Shown here: in pieces, positions 24,247-36,239 of the stretch | Position numbering within the stretch: the first letter of the stretch is position 1 | How the letters are laid out: every line of letters begins with the position of its first letter | NCBI GenBank assembly: GCA_029959085.1 | Contig: JARWIR010000003.1 | Span: 38,241,505-38,305,504, forward strand | From: Nemophila menziesii | Taxonomy: Eukaryota > Streptophyta > Magnoliopsida > Boraginales > Hydrophyllaceae | Length of the DNA: 64,000 nt | Direction: 5' to 3' | Program-made: the position numbers and the translations under genes | Notes under the pieces: generated by a model | Told to the model about the DNA's origin: nothing | Database searches by the model: none | What the model saw: only the letters and a program-made list of their open reading frames with translations

Positions 24247-24605
24247 TGTTGAAATACATACAAATAAGATAAGTCCAAGTTCATGTAATTCTTCAACATC
24301 CAATACAAATTCACGAATTTGGGAAGATAAAAAGGAGAAAATGAACATATATAATGAATCTTGAAGAACAATGAAATGTGTTTTGTGTCTTTCAATATTT
24401 CTATATTACAATGAATTCCTATCAAGTACCTACTAGTATAAATAGGAAGAATTTCATTCGTACTTTTATAAACGAGAAAAGTGCAAAAAAGAAAGAAAAG
24501 TGAGAGTCTTCTTTGTAAAAAGTCGTAGCCTATAAAGTTCTCTTGAGGAATACAAGTATAGTAGTTGAGTCATTGTTCTAGTTTTTCACTATATTGGGAC
24601 CAACA
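24247..24605 (+). repeat. LTR of an old Ty1/copia element
   Basis: Begins tgttgaaatac and ends gggaccaaca (TGTTG...CAACA inverted ends, 359 bp). It contains a TATA-like 'agtataaataggaag' at about 24436. Immediately after it, 'gtagtatcagaacc' (24608-24621) resembles the initiator-methionine tRNA primer site TGGTATCAGAGC, and a gag remnant follows on the same strand. No partner LTR is visible downstream. Confidence 0.7.
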
Positions 24606-25035
24606 TAGTAGTATCAGAACCAAGGTGTCTAACAGTTTTGAATCAACTGTTAAAACCCATAATGAAAAATATGATAAATGGAGCATTCAAATAAAAACTC
24701 ACTTTGGATCATTTGATATATGAAAGATTGTTAAAAATAATTACGATGAACCAGTTAAAGAAAAAACAGTTGATACTAATGCACAATAATAGATGAATGT
24801 TTTAAGAAAGATGAGAAAGCTTTGTATTTATTTATCAACATGTTGGTGAATCTATGTATGAGAAATGCTAAAACAACATTGAGCAAAGGCATGCGATGAA
24901 CTTGCAATTCAATTCAAATGAGTAGATCATGTTAAACGATTTTGTTGACAATCACTATGAGGTGATTTTGAAAGTACTAAAATGAATGAATGTAAATCAA
25001 TTTATAATTTTTTGTTCTCGTTTATTATCTATAAT

Positions 25036-26628
25036 AAATTAAAGGGTCAATTACCCAAGGAGACTTGAGGAGAATCAATGTGCCATATAGGAACCAAGTG
25101 ATTCCTCTCTCCTACTTAGAGGCCAGTAAGATGTTCAATGTCATAACTGTGTATATAAGACAAAAAAAAATAGATTTCTCTCTCCTACACTACCATTACA
25201 CTCTCTCCTCCATTATCATTGATCTCTCTCCTCCTTTATCATTTTTCTCTCTCCTCATTAGTTATGAGCGTGGAAAAAAGTTCTGAGTCTGGAAAATAGT
25301 TCTGAGTCTGGAAAAAAGTTCTAAGTCTGAAAAATAGTTCTGAGCGTTAAAAATAGTTCTAAGCGTTAAAAATAGTTTTGACCGTAGAAAATAGTTCTGA
25401 GCATGGGGTATTGAGCATGCTCAATAACTTGCTGAGCGTTTCTCGTATAATCAGTAAACTTCCTGAGCATTTCTCGTATAATCAGTAAACTGCTGAGCAT
25501 TTATAAAAAAGTTATTGAGTTTAAATAATTTTTTGATTCAACATCACCACAAAACTTCTGAGCATTTCATAAAACTTCTGAGTATTTAACAAAAATTCTG
25601 AGCAAAACACAAATCCGACATTTCACGACATTTCTGGAAAACAAGTAATCTAATCTAACACAAATCTATATTACATTTCCGGAAAAAAAGTAATCTAATC
25701 TAGCTTAACGATGTGGAAACTTCTGAGCTTAAAAGTTCCATTAACGCCAGATATGTAATCGCCAACAGTTCTGAGCGCAAAAGTTCCATTGACGCCAGAT
25801 TTGTAATCGCCAGATTTGTAATCGCCAGATTTGTACTAGCAAAATTAACTAATAAATCGTTTCCAAAACAATTATCTAATGAAGATGTGCAATTCAAGCT
25901 ATTATTACCTTCAATAACAAAGTTTGCAGCCTGCAATTCTTCCTCACAGTTATGATTTAGGAGCTGCAGTTTTAGGGCTTGAAAAGAACCAGCATCTTCA
26001 TCACGATTTGGACTTATGGGCTGTGATTTGGAGTTAGCTTCTTCATCAGCATCACTAAAAATATTAGAATCGTAAGAACCATCAACTATAGAGTTTTCAG
26101 AATCTGTGTCTTCTTCTCCTAGCGTTACAGAAATGTTTGGAGATTCAGTTCTCTTTTTTGGGTTTTAAAGAAACACATCTTCGCTGCCATTCAACGCTTC
26201 TAAAATATTAGGCGCATCTAATTTAGAAGACCCATATGGGTGTTGTTCTTCAATAAGCAGTTGTTTCACTTCTATTGCCGGAACTTCGTCACAAATCCGG
26301 CTTCATTGCCAGATCTCAAACCCTAATTTCGAGCTCCATGGATTTTCGGAGGAGAGGGTTGAGCTTCAAAGAGAGAGAGAGAAAGAGATGAGAGATGAGA
26401 GAGGAGAGAGGAGAGATTGAGCGTGTTTTGGGTTTTGATTTTTATTTGATAAAAGATAGTATATATAGGTAAATAAAAAATAAAAGAGGGTAAGAAGGTA
26501 ATTGGTTTTTTGACTTATAGTGTTAAAATTAGTTTGTGGCCTTTAGTAAGAAAAGGCTATAGAGCCGGTCTTGTTAGGTCACGATGTGGTGTTTTCAAGA
26601 CCCTTTGGGTAATAATCTCTAAATTAAA
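25036..26628. mobile_element. Non-autonomous TIR element, 1577 bp, with ORF cargo
   Basis: The element 25044-26620 interrupts a copia gag and lies between 8-bp direct repeats aaattaaa (25036-25043 and 26621-26628). The ends are imperfect inverted repeats sharing attaccca(a)(a/g)g.g.cttga. Inside, from the left: a CT-rich tract (25170-25260), a tandem tract of about 20-bp units 'gttctgag(t/c)...gaaaa' (25268-25400), a minus-strand coding-like segment (25700-26290), and a GA-rich tract (26365-26420). The CT and GA tracts face each other. No transposase is seen. The 8-bp duplication fits hAT or MULE; the family is not settled. The element at about 50390-51815 has the same plan. Confidence 0.7.
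25700..26290 (-). pseudogene. Acidic coding-like cargo of the TIR element
   Basis: On the minus strand one frame runs from about 26290 to 25700 with a single TAA (about 26167). It has codon-like composition: acidic and Ser/Asn-rich with 'GEEDTDSENS' and 'SDADEEANS', then a Leu-rich region, and at its 3' end a tandem of 'TNLA(I/S)' units from a 15-bp repeat. A start-like ATG in good context (about 26338) lies in another frame. I do not recognise a family. It may be an N-terminal gene piece captured by the transposon. The ORF 25713-25955 on the other strand is its shadow. Confidence 0.35.
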
Positions 26629-27500
26629 TGAAAAGGAACAAAGAAAAAATGAAAGAAATTTGAGTGGTTAAAAAAAGTACTATGACCATTCATTAAAACT
26701 TTGAGCATATTGTCATGGAAATTGAAGAATCAATGATTTGAATGAACTCAGTCTAGACGATTGACATGTTCCTTACAAGTGTACGAGTAAAGAATGAAAA
26801 AAGATTCTAATATCGTCCTAACTAAGCAACTTTTAGAATAAAAAATAAACATAAGTGATCAAAGAGGCAAAGATCGAGGTCGAGATCAAGTAAATTTTGA
26901 CAAGAAAAATCAATATCAGCAAAATATTATAGATAAAGAGTTCGTGAAAGAGGAGGTTGTGGATAAATTAATAGAAAAAAAACTGAGTATTAATTGTCAC
27001 AAATATGAATACTATAGATCAGAATGTTGGTACAGTAATTCTAAACGAAATGATCAATCCAATTTTGCCCAAAATAGGAAAGTGAAGGTGTCAAACACTG
27101 AAATATGATTGTTAAATGATCAACTATTTGATTTGTGATTTATGATAGGACATAAACCATGACTTTCAGGAAAAATTAATATATTAGAAAAGCTACAACT
27201 TAACCCCGCTATACATTTAAGTCGTTGTCGTGGTAAATTGATATTGTTAGTATAAGGTCAAAGGTGTTAGTCTCGTGTCTTGGTAGTTGATATTGGTTGG
27301 TAGTGCCAGTTTTCAAATTTGAATATGGTGTACTATGTTTGGTACCAATATTCTTTATCGTATGCATGGTACTGTTGTACCATATTTGGATCGTCTATCA
27401 ATATATGCATTACAGCTTAGTTTGGCCTTTGCAGCTTTAGAAACTCATCTCTTATCTCCATTCCAGAAAAAACACATACTTAGTGTGAGAAAACAGCAAA

Positions 27501-29091
27501 ATGGAGATGATTTCTGATATCTTAAACCAGACTGAAGGGAAGAAGAGAAAGCTGAGTAGAGCGATGCTCACGCTTTTAAGCGAACTGAAAGAATTCCGAA
27601 ACCATGTGAGCTTATCTCAAAAAGGGTTACAAGAAACCTACACTGAGCAAGCTTCGAGAGAGAATAAACTGGAAATTATCCAAGAATCCATAACAAAGCG
27701 TCTTCAAGAAGTAGAGCAAAAGGAGATGGAGTTGGAACTCAAGGAAGAAAAGTTGGATCTGCTTCAAAAAGAGGTGAAAGTGAGAGAGGAGCGATTGCTT
27801 GAGAAAGAGAAGTTGATTGAACAATGTCTCGAGATGTCCAGAAAGAGATCTGAAGGTATGACATTGACAACAATGGTGGATGAAGGAGTTGAGCAGATGA
27901 GTTTGAAACGGAAGAGTGTTAATACTTCTGTTGTAGGCCATCACTCTAAGGGAAAAGAAATTGAGACAAAGAAGCTCAAGGAAAGGGAAGAAGAGCTTGA
28001 ATTTGAAGAAATATATCTCAATATCGTCAAAAACTGTCAGGTATATTTCGTTTTCCTTTCTTTATTTTGCGACTCTGTTAATTTATCTCGAAGGTTAAAG
28101 TGAAAAGAGTAATTTTCTTTTAAAACATGGTCAGACTCAGGTGGGTTTAACAAGCGGAGATGCTCTAAAAAATGTCCGAGATCTAGGATATTCTTGTACA
28201 AGAGAGAAAGGAAGCACATCCAAGAATAGATGTGAGGAGGGATCAAAGGGACCCGAGATGAGTGAAATTATTGAAATAGAGGATGATCTTGAAGAGTCAG
28301 ATGAGGATGTTATTGAGCAAAACCCAAATGGAGCGATGATATATAGTTGTTCACGTCCAGAGTTTAACGATTTTGATTTGGAAAAACAGAAAAACTGCTT
28401 TTTTGCTGGTCAAATCTGGGCTCTTTACGATACAAAAGATTGTATGCCTAGATTCTATGCAAAGATCAAACAAGTGTTCAAGAAGCATGGATTTAAGCTG
28501 CGTTTAACTTGGCTAGAAGCTGATCCAGAAAACAAAGACGAGGTTGAATGGGTAAACAAGGAATTACCTTACAGCTGTGGGAGATTCAGACATGGAAATA
28601 GTAGTTGTGTCTCAGAAAATCTAGCCTTCTCTCATCAAGTGCAATGTGAGAACAACTCTAAAAATCAGCTTCATTTCATGATTTATCCTAAGAAAGGTGA
28701 GATTTGGGCTGTTTTTCACGAATGGGATGTTGAAATATGGATGTCAGGTACTAAGTTCAAATACGCAATTGTGGAGATCTTATCGGATTATGCTGAGGAT
28801 TCCGGGGTTGGAATAGCTTACTTGAATAAAGTGAATGGTTTCGTAAGCATTTTTCATAGAACACCAACTCTAGGTGAAATGATGATGATACGACCTAACG
28901 AAAGGCTCAAATTCTCACATAAAATTCCATCTTTTGAGATGCTTGGTAAAGAAAAAGGAGGTGTTCCTATTGGATCCTTTGAGCTTGATCCTCATTCTCT
29001 TCCTATCAATTCTGAAGATATTTGGTATCCTCTAAAAGTTAAAGAGGAGGAGGAGGAGGAGAACAATACTCGAGGCTGGATTATGGAATAG
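27501..29091 (+). CDS. Coiled-coil protein with DUF3444 domain
   Basis: Two exons, 27501-28040 and 28141-29091, give 496 codons plus stop. The donor is CAG|GTATAT and the acceptor is ACTCAG at 28140; a second acceptor six bases upstream (28134) would add two residues in frame. Residues about 45-130 form a Lys/Glu/Leu-rich coiled coil. A long acidic tract (about 218-240) leads into DUF3444 (about residues 250-460), recognised from 'CFFAGQIWALYDT', 'MPRFYAKI', 'LRLTWLEADP' and 'PKKGEIWAVF'. DUF3444 usually occurs C-terminal to a J domain in plant proteins of unknown role; here no J domain (no HPD) is present and a coiled coil takes its place. An upstream in-line leader starts at about 27260. 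Function unknown, probably nuclear. Confidence 0.88.
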
Positions 29092-30656
29092 AACAGATCA
29101 TATGTTATGTTTCAGTTGCTTTCTACTTTTTGTCTTTCCTTAGTTTCTACTTTCTAGTCAAGATTATCTTCATCAACTTATCCAATTTACTTAGTTTACT
29201 TATCTTCATTTTTAGGGTTGACAAATTATCTTCATTTTTATCTAGCCTTCATGTTTATTTAGTTTATCCAATTTACTTCTTATAATCTTCTAAATTAAAT
29301 GAAGAAAAAGAACTTTTCCTTTATAATTTGTGAAAGTGACAAAACTCACCATGGTTTACAACCCAACCCTTGAATTACTAGCATAATTCAATGGGCCATA
29401 CTCCCATATCAGTTTTCCTGTGGACATTGTTGAAAATACCTCTGTTAGTCACACTATCTAGGAAGCCCTCTTTAGGACTCCCATCCCCGACCCAAAGGGA
29501 GAGGGAAATCTTGAGACAGCTTGGGCATCACTGGTAAGCTTAAGGTCCGGTATAGGGGTAGCCGACAACATTTCCATTCCGTCTTACCTCCTACTCTATA
29601 GGAGGGATGACCGATGAGGACTCGATTAATGGATGACTCTCCCAAGAGACGGTGGGTCGCCTTTAGGTGATTCTAGGATGAATTTTTAGTAGGTCCTTAG
29701 TAGATCCCGATCTTTCCCAGCCCTCCGAAAGGTCCACTACGTTATCAAAAAACTCTGGCAATAAGTTCCCAGGTTAGGAGAAGAGCGCAATACTAAATCT
29801 CCATCGAGAACAGTTGAAGGTGTGGACGGTGCAGACTGAGGGTTCGGGATAGAATACTTGATGTTAGTGTCTATATGGATACTCGTCTTCTTGGGGAGTT
29901 TGTTAAAATTGCAAATTAGTCCCTTATCAGGCTAAGCAAGATCTGATTAGGTTCCAATTTATAAATTTAAAGTTCATAGGGGGGAGGGGGGAGCGGTTCA
30001 ATCAATGAACCCCCAGTATTTCTTATCAATCTTGACCACAACTCTATACAATTGAGGCTCGCTAGCTTACCCAATGCAGGCTTTTTTTAGCAGGCTAAAG
30101 GATAATCAGAAGCATACCACACCCATGTATAGCACCACAAGGCCACTTATTAATTATTATCCAATGAAAAACTATCACCAGAAGACATAACCTTCTTGGC
30201 TGAACTTTAGGAATATTTACAAGCAAGCGAGAGTTAGATTTTGTATTCAAATATAGAATCTAAAATCTAATTTAAAATGTCTATAACAATTTTGAAATAA
30301 ACGCAATTTTAATACAAAGAGAAGTAATATGAAAACAGAACAAAAATATAAGCAATATATATAATCTTCACATTCTTCACAAATTTCATGTGGCCTTCAT
30401 GTACAACTCCTCTTAAAACCAGAAAAGTTTGTCCAATAAAACCAATCAAAAGAATCACACTAACTAAAGCAGAAAGATTCAAGTAAAGAAGAAAGAATCA
30501 TGCTTTATATCATGAAAAAATGTCCAAAAGAATTCAAATCAAATCATCTACAACAACATATACATAACCGTGAAACTGAAAAGCACAAACATTATACAGA
30601 ATGAATTGTATCTTCAAAACCATATATCAAATCTCTCCACAATTGTTGCACATTTG
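29092..30656. other. Intergenic DNA between convergent genes
   Basis: 29092-29340 is T-rich and should be the 3' region of the DUF3444 gene. From about 29380 to 30170 the composition changes to GC-richer, low-AT sequence ('ccatccccgacccaaaggg', a G-run at 29980) that looks like decayed mobile DNA; I cannot assign it. 30240-30656 is the A-rich 3' side of the cyclin gene (minus strand). Confidence 0.35.
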
Positions 30657-31389
30657 TCATCTAGCAATTGTAGTAGCACAAGTCGAATCATCTTTATTTG
30701 ACCAACTTTTCTTGATTCTACATGACTGAACTTTACGTTCAATCTGAAGCCCTTCCTTTTCCAACAATGAACAATACTTTCTAAATGTTTCCACACTCAC
30801 ATGAAGTTTAAAATCCATTCCAAACAAAAATTTCATCTCTAATTTGTTCAATTCTGCTGTACTAACACCTCCAACTTTCGCATAATATGCATTATTAAAG
30901 AATCTGAAAATTTGTAATTGTATTAAACTTATGCAAAGATTCAATTTTGGAAATTGAAAAGAAATAAGTAAAGGTAGTTACTTACGCATCATCGATAAAT
31001 TTTGCAGCAACCATTACACTTGTGATGAGAAGTCGATGAACAGTAAGTGAAGTTAATTGAACATCGTGAAGTTCAATGAATCTTTCTAAATAAACATGTG
31101 CGATAACAAAGCAAGAAGGGCTACAACATGAATATTTAAAGATTCGATCAATGTATTGTTGAATTCCTAAAGAAGGTGCTCTTGAACCATGAAAGATGGT
31201 AATTATATCTTTCGTATCTTTATTCTCTAATAAGCCGTCGTTTTTCTGAACAGATCTCTCTAGAAGTGTTGAAAGAAGTGATAAAACTCGAGGGTTTTTT
31301 GGATTCCCTTTTTTTGAATCATTAAGACCCAAATAAGAATAATTGTCGGATTCAAGTGCCAAAGTTCCCATATCCTCGTGATTCTGCAT
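30657..31389 (-). CDS. CYCU3-1: P/U-type cyclin, CYCU3;1 (CYCP2;1)-like
   Basis: Two exons on the minus strand, 31389-30986 and 30903-30657, give 216 codons plus stop. Donor GC|GTAAGT, acceptor TTTTCAG. The cyclin core is clear: 'YIDRIFKYSCCSPSCFVIAH', 'VHRLLITSVMVAAKF' and, across the intron, 'FFNNAYYAKVGGV' and 'LEMKFLFGMDF'. The short C-terminus ending TTIAR recalls the CYCU3;1 branch rather than U4 or U2. P/U cyclins bind CDKA-type kinases and link nutrient or hormone state to division. The start is uncertain: the seventh codon (ATG at 31371, MGTLAL) matches the family's usual N-terminus. A leader intron is possible, donor ATTTAT|GTAAGT near 31660 and acceptor ATGCAG at 31384, which would leave the first ATG in the intron. 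Confidence 0.92.
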
Positions 31390-32540
31390 TAATTTGACGA
31401 ATGAAACTTTTTCAAATTAATAGATTCAGCTAATAATACAAAAAGACTTCGTATTTATATAACCCCATTAAAAATTAACCCAGAAAAATTTCACAACATG
31501 ACAAATCATTAAGTTGAAAAAAAAGGAGCAAGGCATTATAGTTGCAACTACGAAAAACCCAATACATTGTAAATCAATAAAAGGTGAAATCATAACAAGT
31601 AATTCAAGGAATTGGAGCACTTAAAAATAAAAATCGGAAGAAAGAAGTATATACTTACATAAATGGTTGAGAGATCTGTTCTTGGTGAGACGTCTCAGTT
31701 AAGTACTTCTTCTTCCATTCTATAACATTTTAGGTCGACCCTTTTTCTGTATATCAACTATTTTATACAGGATAAAGATAAAGTTTAGTTTGTTCAATGG
31801 GGAAGCAAGTAATATTAAGGGGTTTTTGTCTTCTAGGTTGCTTCACATGAAAAGAAACTAGCTTTTCCTTTTTCTCTCTCACCCACAAGACACACACTAA
31901 TACAGATGTATATATTAGTGTATTTTATATTCTCTTAGTAGTCAACGTATGTATGTACTGTATATGAGTGGTGGTATTTTTGACTAAAAAATAAAAAGTT
32001 GTGGTATTATTTGTTGTTTAGTATAAACGGTGGTGTTTGTTGATTAGTTGTTTGTATAAAACACCTCACATGGAAGCTCACATTGTGTCTTTATTTCTCT
32101 TTGTTAAAATAGGGAGTGTCGGTAGTCAAATATAACTTGGAAATTCTGTGAATGGAAGGATATACTTACTGAATGGATTCTTATATTTCCGTGACATGCG
32201 GTGCAAAAGGGGATCTAAATTTCACGAGTAGTATTAATAAACATATCAAGAAAATTGCATTTTTTAGTAGCATACCTAGTTATTTTTAGGAATTTTCCTA
32301 TTATTAAGGTTGAACATCAAAATTGTTTTTAGAATTAGACTAATTAATATTTTTATTCTAATTATAAACCTAATTATTTTAAAATTTAGTCCAATTATTA
32401 AATACCATACCTAAATTATTTTTTATACACTAAAATAACTAATTAATTACTTAATTAACTATATAAATATTTACCCAACAGATCTTGAAAACCTCTTCTT
32501 GAGATCCAAGTACCTCCCCTCAATCTATTTTTTCTTACTA
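31390..32540. other. Upstream region of the cyclin gene and AT-rich DNA
   Basis: 31390-31730 should contain the cyclin leader and promoter on the minus strand; a donor-like GTAAGT near 31660 suggests a leader intron. 31730-32540 is AT-rich without recognisable genes. Confidence 0.4.
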
Positions 32541-32545
32541 AAGGC

Positions 32546-32930
32546 AACTAAGGGAGTATTTGTTTACACTTAATGAGATCTTAATCGAGTTTATTAGGAT
32601 ATTGAATCAATAAAACCGTTTGTTTTTCCTGGTCAATTTAGATCTAAATGACTCTTAATTAGTCTATTTCATTAAGATTTAATCCTAAGAGAATGTTTGT
32701 TTGCACTTAATGAATCTAGATTAATAAGACTATTTGTTTTTCTGACTGATTCAGATCTAAATAGCTTTTGGTCTGTTTCATTAAGATTTCAAACTAAATC
32801 TGATTCATTCAACATTGCATCTTAACAGAATAAGTTCTATTCATATGTTATTCAGCGTACTTATGACTTAAAAAAAATCAAACGACGCCTAAGTTTGATC
32901 TATTCAGAAAAAACAAGCGATACCTAAGAA
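32546..32930. repeat. Possible MITE with internal duplication
   Basis: The left end 'ctaagggagtatttgttt' and the right end, read in reverse, 'cttaggtatcgcttgttt' form an imperfect inverted repeat. Inside, about 150 bp is present twice in tandem (blocks 'tttgtttacacttaatgag...cattaagattt' at about 32556 and 32697). Plants have many such 'GTTTGTTT'-ended miniature elements. No target duplication could be fixed. Confidence 0.45.
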
Positions 32931-33419
32931 TATTTTACATTATAAGTCTTTTTCAACTCTCCATTATACCCTCAAATATTTTTTTTATCTAATATATATA
33001 TATATAAAATAAATACTCCGTAACCCTAATATTATCCCCCACACACCCTCTCTCTCAAGTATTTTTTTCTCATTTCTCTCGATGAAGAAGTTTGTCGTTG
33101 TTTTGATCCTTATTCAACCTCTATCAAGCTCAGTTTTCAGCTCACACTCCTTTTTCTCTCGTCCATGTCCACCCCATCAAATTTGTAGCATCAACAACTT
33201 TGTGAGCTCCGACGACATTGCATGGCCATGGAAGCTCCAACGACAACAACTCCGTGAGCTCCACCAGCAATGTGGGGCCATGGAAGCTCCGAAGGTATTA
33301 ACTTTGTTTGTTGTGGCCATGGAAGCTCTGGCGGTAGTAGCTTTGTTCGTTATGGTGTGCTCGTAAAACCATCCCTGACACATACATGGTACAACATTAT
33401 TTTGTAACAGTTAATCGAT
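32931..33419. other. Gene-free interval with GGAAGCTCC repeats
   Basis: A 94-codon plus-strand frame (33082-33366) follows a CT-rich leader-like tract and starts with a hydrophobic stretch, but its second half is made of repeats of 'gccatggaagctcc' and no family is recognised. I do not call it a gene. Confidence 0.3.
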
Positions 33420-34160
33420 TCAACAAACAAACACACACATATGCATACACACACATACACTTATATATACATATATTTTTGTTAAATTCTTACCCACAGT
33501 GCAATAAAACTTCCCTTGACTTTCTTTGGTTTGGTGTATGTTGATTTCAAGGAGTCCATCAGAAATTTGTATATGCTTGTTGACTATATTGTCAATGTAT
33601 TCGGCATATTTAGCATATTTCTTGTTTAAAACATCTCTCGTGGTGTTGAAGAATAGAGTATTCAAGGCAAGTATCACCATGAGTTTTGGGAAATCTTCAA
33701 CAATGCTCTTTCCATCTGTCAAATTTAGGACCCGGTCGATAACTGATTGTATCTTTTGCTTCGTTATCTCCTTGTCTTTAACGCTAGATCAAAGTGAGTT
33801 TTTTACAGTCTGACCTTGAAGATACCATTTCTTGAGTTAGCTTTGTTACGGGTTCATATCCTACGAAGAGGAGTTTGATGTCCTTCTCCGTCAATTATAC
33901 ATTCTTCTTAGCAAGTTTGAAATTCTTGGTGGATGTTTGATAGTATTTGATGATCTCAAAGGGTAAGATATCACCTACCTTTCTTCCATATTGTTTTCCC
34001 TTTGGCTATTTGTAATCAAATAGCTGTTTGAACTAAAAGTAGTACATGGTCTTCTTGCATGCCTCCACATGCTTCAAGGTAACTCTATTATCAATCAATA
34101 CCACATTTATTGCATGAAATGTCAATTTGTATCCTCTGTTTGTTTCTTTCCATGATTGCA
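33420..34160 (-). pseudogene. Unidentified decayed coding region
   Basis: The minus strand between about 34160 and 33480 gives coding-like phrases in changing frames: 'RGYKLTFHAINVVLIDN', 'KQYGRKVGDILPFEIIKYY', then the open frame 33722-33420 with 'DFPKLMVILALNTLFFNTT'. The last phrase loosely resembles the Leu-rich region of DUF1985-like proteins carried by plant transposons, but this is a weak recollection. Stops and frameshifts are frequent. The (CA)n-like 3' end of the ORF is low-complexity. Confidence 0.35.
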
Positions 34161-36239
34161 ACAATTGTGAATTTAATTAATTTTGGTTCCATATCTGTAT
34201 GTACACTAAATCACCATGTTAAGTAAAATAATGTAATAAGTGCATGTACCATAGATGTGTGCATCTGCACACTGTGACTTTGCAAGTATAATATTATACT
34301 TGAAGAGTCATAATGTATATATGAAAAAAATTATTTTTATTTTTTTGGTAGCTAAGAGAAACACATGAATTTAACTCTTGTGATTTTGTAGTTATGCAAC
34401 TACAAGTTCTTAGAAATCACAATTAATACGGTAAATTTACCAACAAATGCACACCAACACTATAATAAGAACAAAAATTACAAAGATTCAATACAAATTA
34501 ACAAAAGTTAAAGAATCACGGTACTTCATCACATAAAAACGCTTATAATAATTTAACAAAGAAATTAAGTTAAAAAATCAGATTACATAGAAATAGTTTG
34601 TTAAAGTAATTGAAATCACGTATAAACACTAAGAAATCACATTATTACGTGTTTAACTTCATAAGGGTGCTACATTATTGCTAAGATGCAAGAACATTAC
34701 TAGATAACAACTACATTACTGATATAACTGGAAAACATATTATTCAAAATCGTTTGAAATAATTAATTGGAAAAAGTTGTTTGCGTATACCTAAAAATAC
34801 ATAAAATTAAACTACAAATGATAAATAAAACCTTAAACTTTGGAGAATTTTGATATACTTGTTTTTTCAGCAAAAAACACAAATTACCTTTAAACTTGTT
34901 GGTTGATGTTTTCTTATTAGGAAATATACTTATTCTTGCTTTAGTTTACAAACTTTTTGAAGTATTAAAACAATTTTGATTGAAATAACTTGGCTTTGAT
35001 GTGAGGAGAGAGAATATTTGGTGTGAGTAGTTGTGTTTCATTTCAATTTAACAGTTTTTGTATGGTGTTCTTTTTCGATTTCTATCCATTGTTATTTTAA
35101 AGGTATAAGTGTTAATTGTATTAATATGGGAAGCCATATTTGGTAGGAATATTTTTAGAAGTATTATGACAATATTAGGTCCAATTTGAGAATTAGCCCT
35201 TACTTTTAATTACTTAATACACCACTATAATGTGAAGGGTTAATATTCTAGTGTCATTTGTATTTATCTTTTGTAGTATATAATATATCTCATTAATAGA
35301 TATTAATTGTCAATTCAAACGCCAAATGTAATTCATACATACAATATTGTTATCCTTTACATACATGATAACAATTATATGTTACTCACGTGCAATCATA
35401 TCTTCGAATATCACGATCACGCTCAGTTTGAGGCATAACACGAATAAAATAAGTGTACATATAAATATTCACAACCATATTTAACCTCTAATAAAACCAA
35501 TTTGACCTTCATTCAAGTATGCACACAATCTGTAACGAGTACAACAAGTACTATCAACTTCTACCTGATTTTGTGGAATGTCTAACAACTACTCTGAGTG
35601 TCTCTATTAGTAGTCATTCACATTCACTTTGTTGAGATAACTAATATTATAATATTTTTACTCTCAGATACTTACAAGATTCAATTTAGCCTTATGAAGA
35701 TTCTAATTTAATGGACTACATTCAAGGTATATTTGAGATTGATTCCTCGGTGTACTAATGCTCATATTTGTTTTATATAACTTGCAAAAAAATAGAAAAC
35801 GTGTCTATTCAATCCAAATAAACTATCCTCGAGTGAATTCTTGGAGGAATGGTTTTTTTTGTACTACCACCTTTCATACAGGTCTTTGTGGTGGGTTAAG
35901 TGAAGAAACATCGACTGCGAGACGTGTTTGAGAGATGTCTTAATCGAGTACTTTGATAGTCTTTCTATCCTTTTGTACTTCATTCAAGAGGAACAAGAAT
36001 AATAGAACATTGGGGAAACAAGCTCTTACAGATTCTTTGATGTTGTAAAACATGAAGGGATCCCATGAATGTTCCAATAAATAAATTAATATATGTGCTT
36101 GTATTGTGTAAGGTAGAATCTTGTTACCTTTATGAGCGATTGAATTAGATTATTTTATTGTCCCAAATTTGAAATTATCCATGTGAATCGTGGGTTGCAT
36201 GAGGAGTTAGAATTGGATATTATTCTATGATTTTGAGGG
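34161..36239. other. AT-rich intergenic DNA
   Basis: No gene, repeat array or transposon end is supported on either strand. Composition is uniformly AT-rich. Confidence 0.4.

Larger units (their letters stand above)
24640..27240 (+). pseudogene. Ty1/copia gag remnant split by a TIR element
   Basis: After the primer site the plus strand reads, with stops, the copia gag pattern: 'ENYDKWSIQIKTHF' (about 24660), 'IVKNNYDEP', then 'DEKALYLF'. It breaks at 25043 where the 25044-26620 element sits and resumes at 26621 with 'NEKEQRKNE', 'DLNELSLDDL', a basic RG-rich tract (about 26850-26970) and a broken zinc knuckle 'INCHKYEYYRSECW'. The knuckle spacing is altered and many frames are broken. Pre-protease sequence fades out by 27240. 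No protease, integrase or reverse transcriptase follows. The next host gene starts at 27501. Confidence 0.65.

Noticed and set aside
32546..32930. Definite PIF/Harbinger or hAT assignment for the MITE-like repeat
   Set aside because: The ends match only imperfectly and no target duplication could be fixed, so only a generic repeat is called.
33082..33366. 94-codon frame with signal-peptide-like start
   Set aside because: The second half is built from short repeats and no family is recognisable; the hydrophobic start alone is weak evidence.
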